A stretch of DNA of 64,000 bases from Terriglobia bacterium (GTDB lineage Bacteria > Acidobacteriota > Terriglobia > JAIQFV01): NCBI GenBank assembly GCA_028716525.1, contig JAQUPQ010000011.1:33843-97842 (forward strand), in the 5' to 3' direction. Of this stretch, positions 63,874 to 64,000 are shown one piece after another. A program made the position numbers and the translations under genes. A model generated the notes under the pieces. The model was not told where the DNA came from. It saw only the letters and a list, made by a program, of their open reading frames with translations, and did not search any database. The first letter of the stretch is position 1. The number at the start of each line of letters is the position of its first letter.

Positions 63874-64000
63874 CCCGACGGCGCATTCATGTAATGGTGG
63901 GGGCGGCTGTGATGGGCCTTCTTTTCCTTTCCGGTTGGTTCTTTGTCGATGTCATGGCGAGGAGGTCTTCGTTCTGTGAAAACTGCCATTACATGCAACC
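63870..64000 (+). CDS. Membrane-anchored cytochrome c, NapC-like start (3' partial)
   Basis: 44 residues are visible before the window ends. The frame opens with ATG at 63870, overlapping the previous stop by 4 bases. A short basic leader is followed by one membrane segment (VMVGAAVMGLLFLSGWFFV) and the first heme site CENCHYMQP. This is the start typical of NapC/NirT-type and other anchored tetra- to multiheme cytochromes. The number of further hemes is unknown. It is the last visible gene of the same operon. Confidence 0.8.
   Translation, partial: MTRRRIHVMVGAAVMGLLFLSGWFFVDVMARRSSFCENCHYMQ

Noticed and set aside
1..64000. tRNA, rRNA, CRISPR, prophage or insertion sequence
   Set aside because: I looked in the long gaps and found no cloverleaf with anticodon arm, no evenly spaced direct repeats and no transposase or integrase protein. 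The only repeats are the REPIN-like pair and the short C/G-rich tracts.

Overview
The window is about 64 kb of a dense, moderately GC-rich Gram-negative chromosome. The best guess is an Acidobacteriota member or a close relative. This is an inference from the gene set: a large Oar-type TonB-dependent receptor with an N-terminal carboxypeptidase-regulatory domain, several twin-arginine leaders, system II cytochrome c maturation (ResB/CcsA), many multiheme cytochromes and large secreted beta-sandwich proteins. No rRNA, tRNA, transposase, phage gene or CRISPR array was recognised. Two genes run off the edges, a secreted Asp-box protein on the left and a membrane-anchored cytochrome c on the right.

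Layout. 0-9.4 kb: a secreted protein, then single genes (DJ-1/PfpI, O-methyltransferase, TPR, TlpA-like thioredoxin, ferritin-like, GlcG/HbpS, YgfZ, MFS). 9.6-13.7 kb: a three-subunit molybdenum aldehyde/xanthine oxidoreductase of PaoABC type. 13.9-15.2 kb: a small twin-arginine protein and a DHH phosphoesterase. 15.6-18.8 kb: a ketosynthase, methyltransferase and flavoprotein cassette. 18.9-36.6 kb, nearly all on the minus strand: a secreted peptidase-like protein whose C-terminal half is shared with the first gene, ROK kinase, flavin reductase, TonB receptor, cupin, M28 peptidase, patatin, SDR, a Tat-exported PLP enzyme, HAD phosphatase and metallophosphoesterase.

37.4-47.7 kb (plus strand) is a central-metabolism island. 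It holds a 2-oxoacid:ferredoxin oxidoreductase made of two fused polypeptides, an NfnAB-type ferredoxin:NADP oxidoreductase with one OsmC-like gene on each side, glutamate dehydrogenase and a radical SAM protein. Together these could deaminate glutamate, oxidise 2-oxoacids and balance reduced ferredoxin with NAD(P)H.

48.1-64 kb is the most interesting part, a multiheme cytochrome island that looks like an extracellular or outer-membrane electron-transfer system. It contains a decaheme cytochrome with its own outer-membrane barrel, a pentaheme cytochrome with an extra CX10CH, ResB and CcsA, a monoheme mini-cytochrome, a cation diffusion facilitator, and an 11-heme cytochrome fused to cytochrome b. 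These are followed by a histidine kinase with a CXXCH in its sensor domain, a separate cytochrome b, a nonaheme cytochrome with a membrane tail, another cytochrome b, and the start of an anchored cytochrome c. I count 38 CXXCH motifs in this island. Rex/CRP-like palindromes lie before three of its transcription units, and a second palindrome (GTTGCATGCAAC, with a variant) lies before two of them and before the ferredoxin oxidoreductase operon. This suggests shared redox control of carbon oxidation and respiration.
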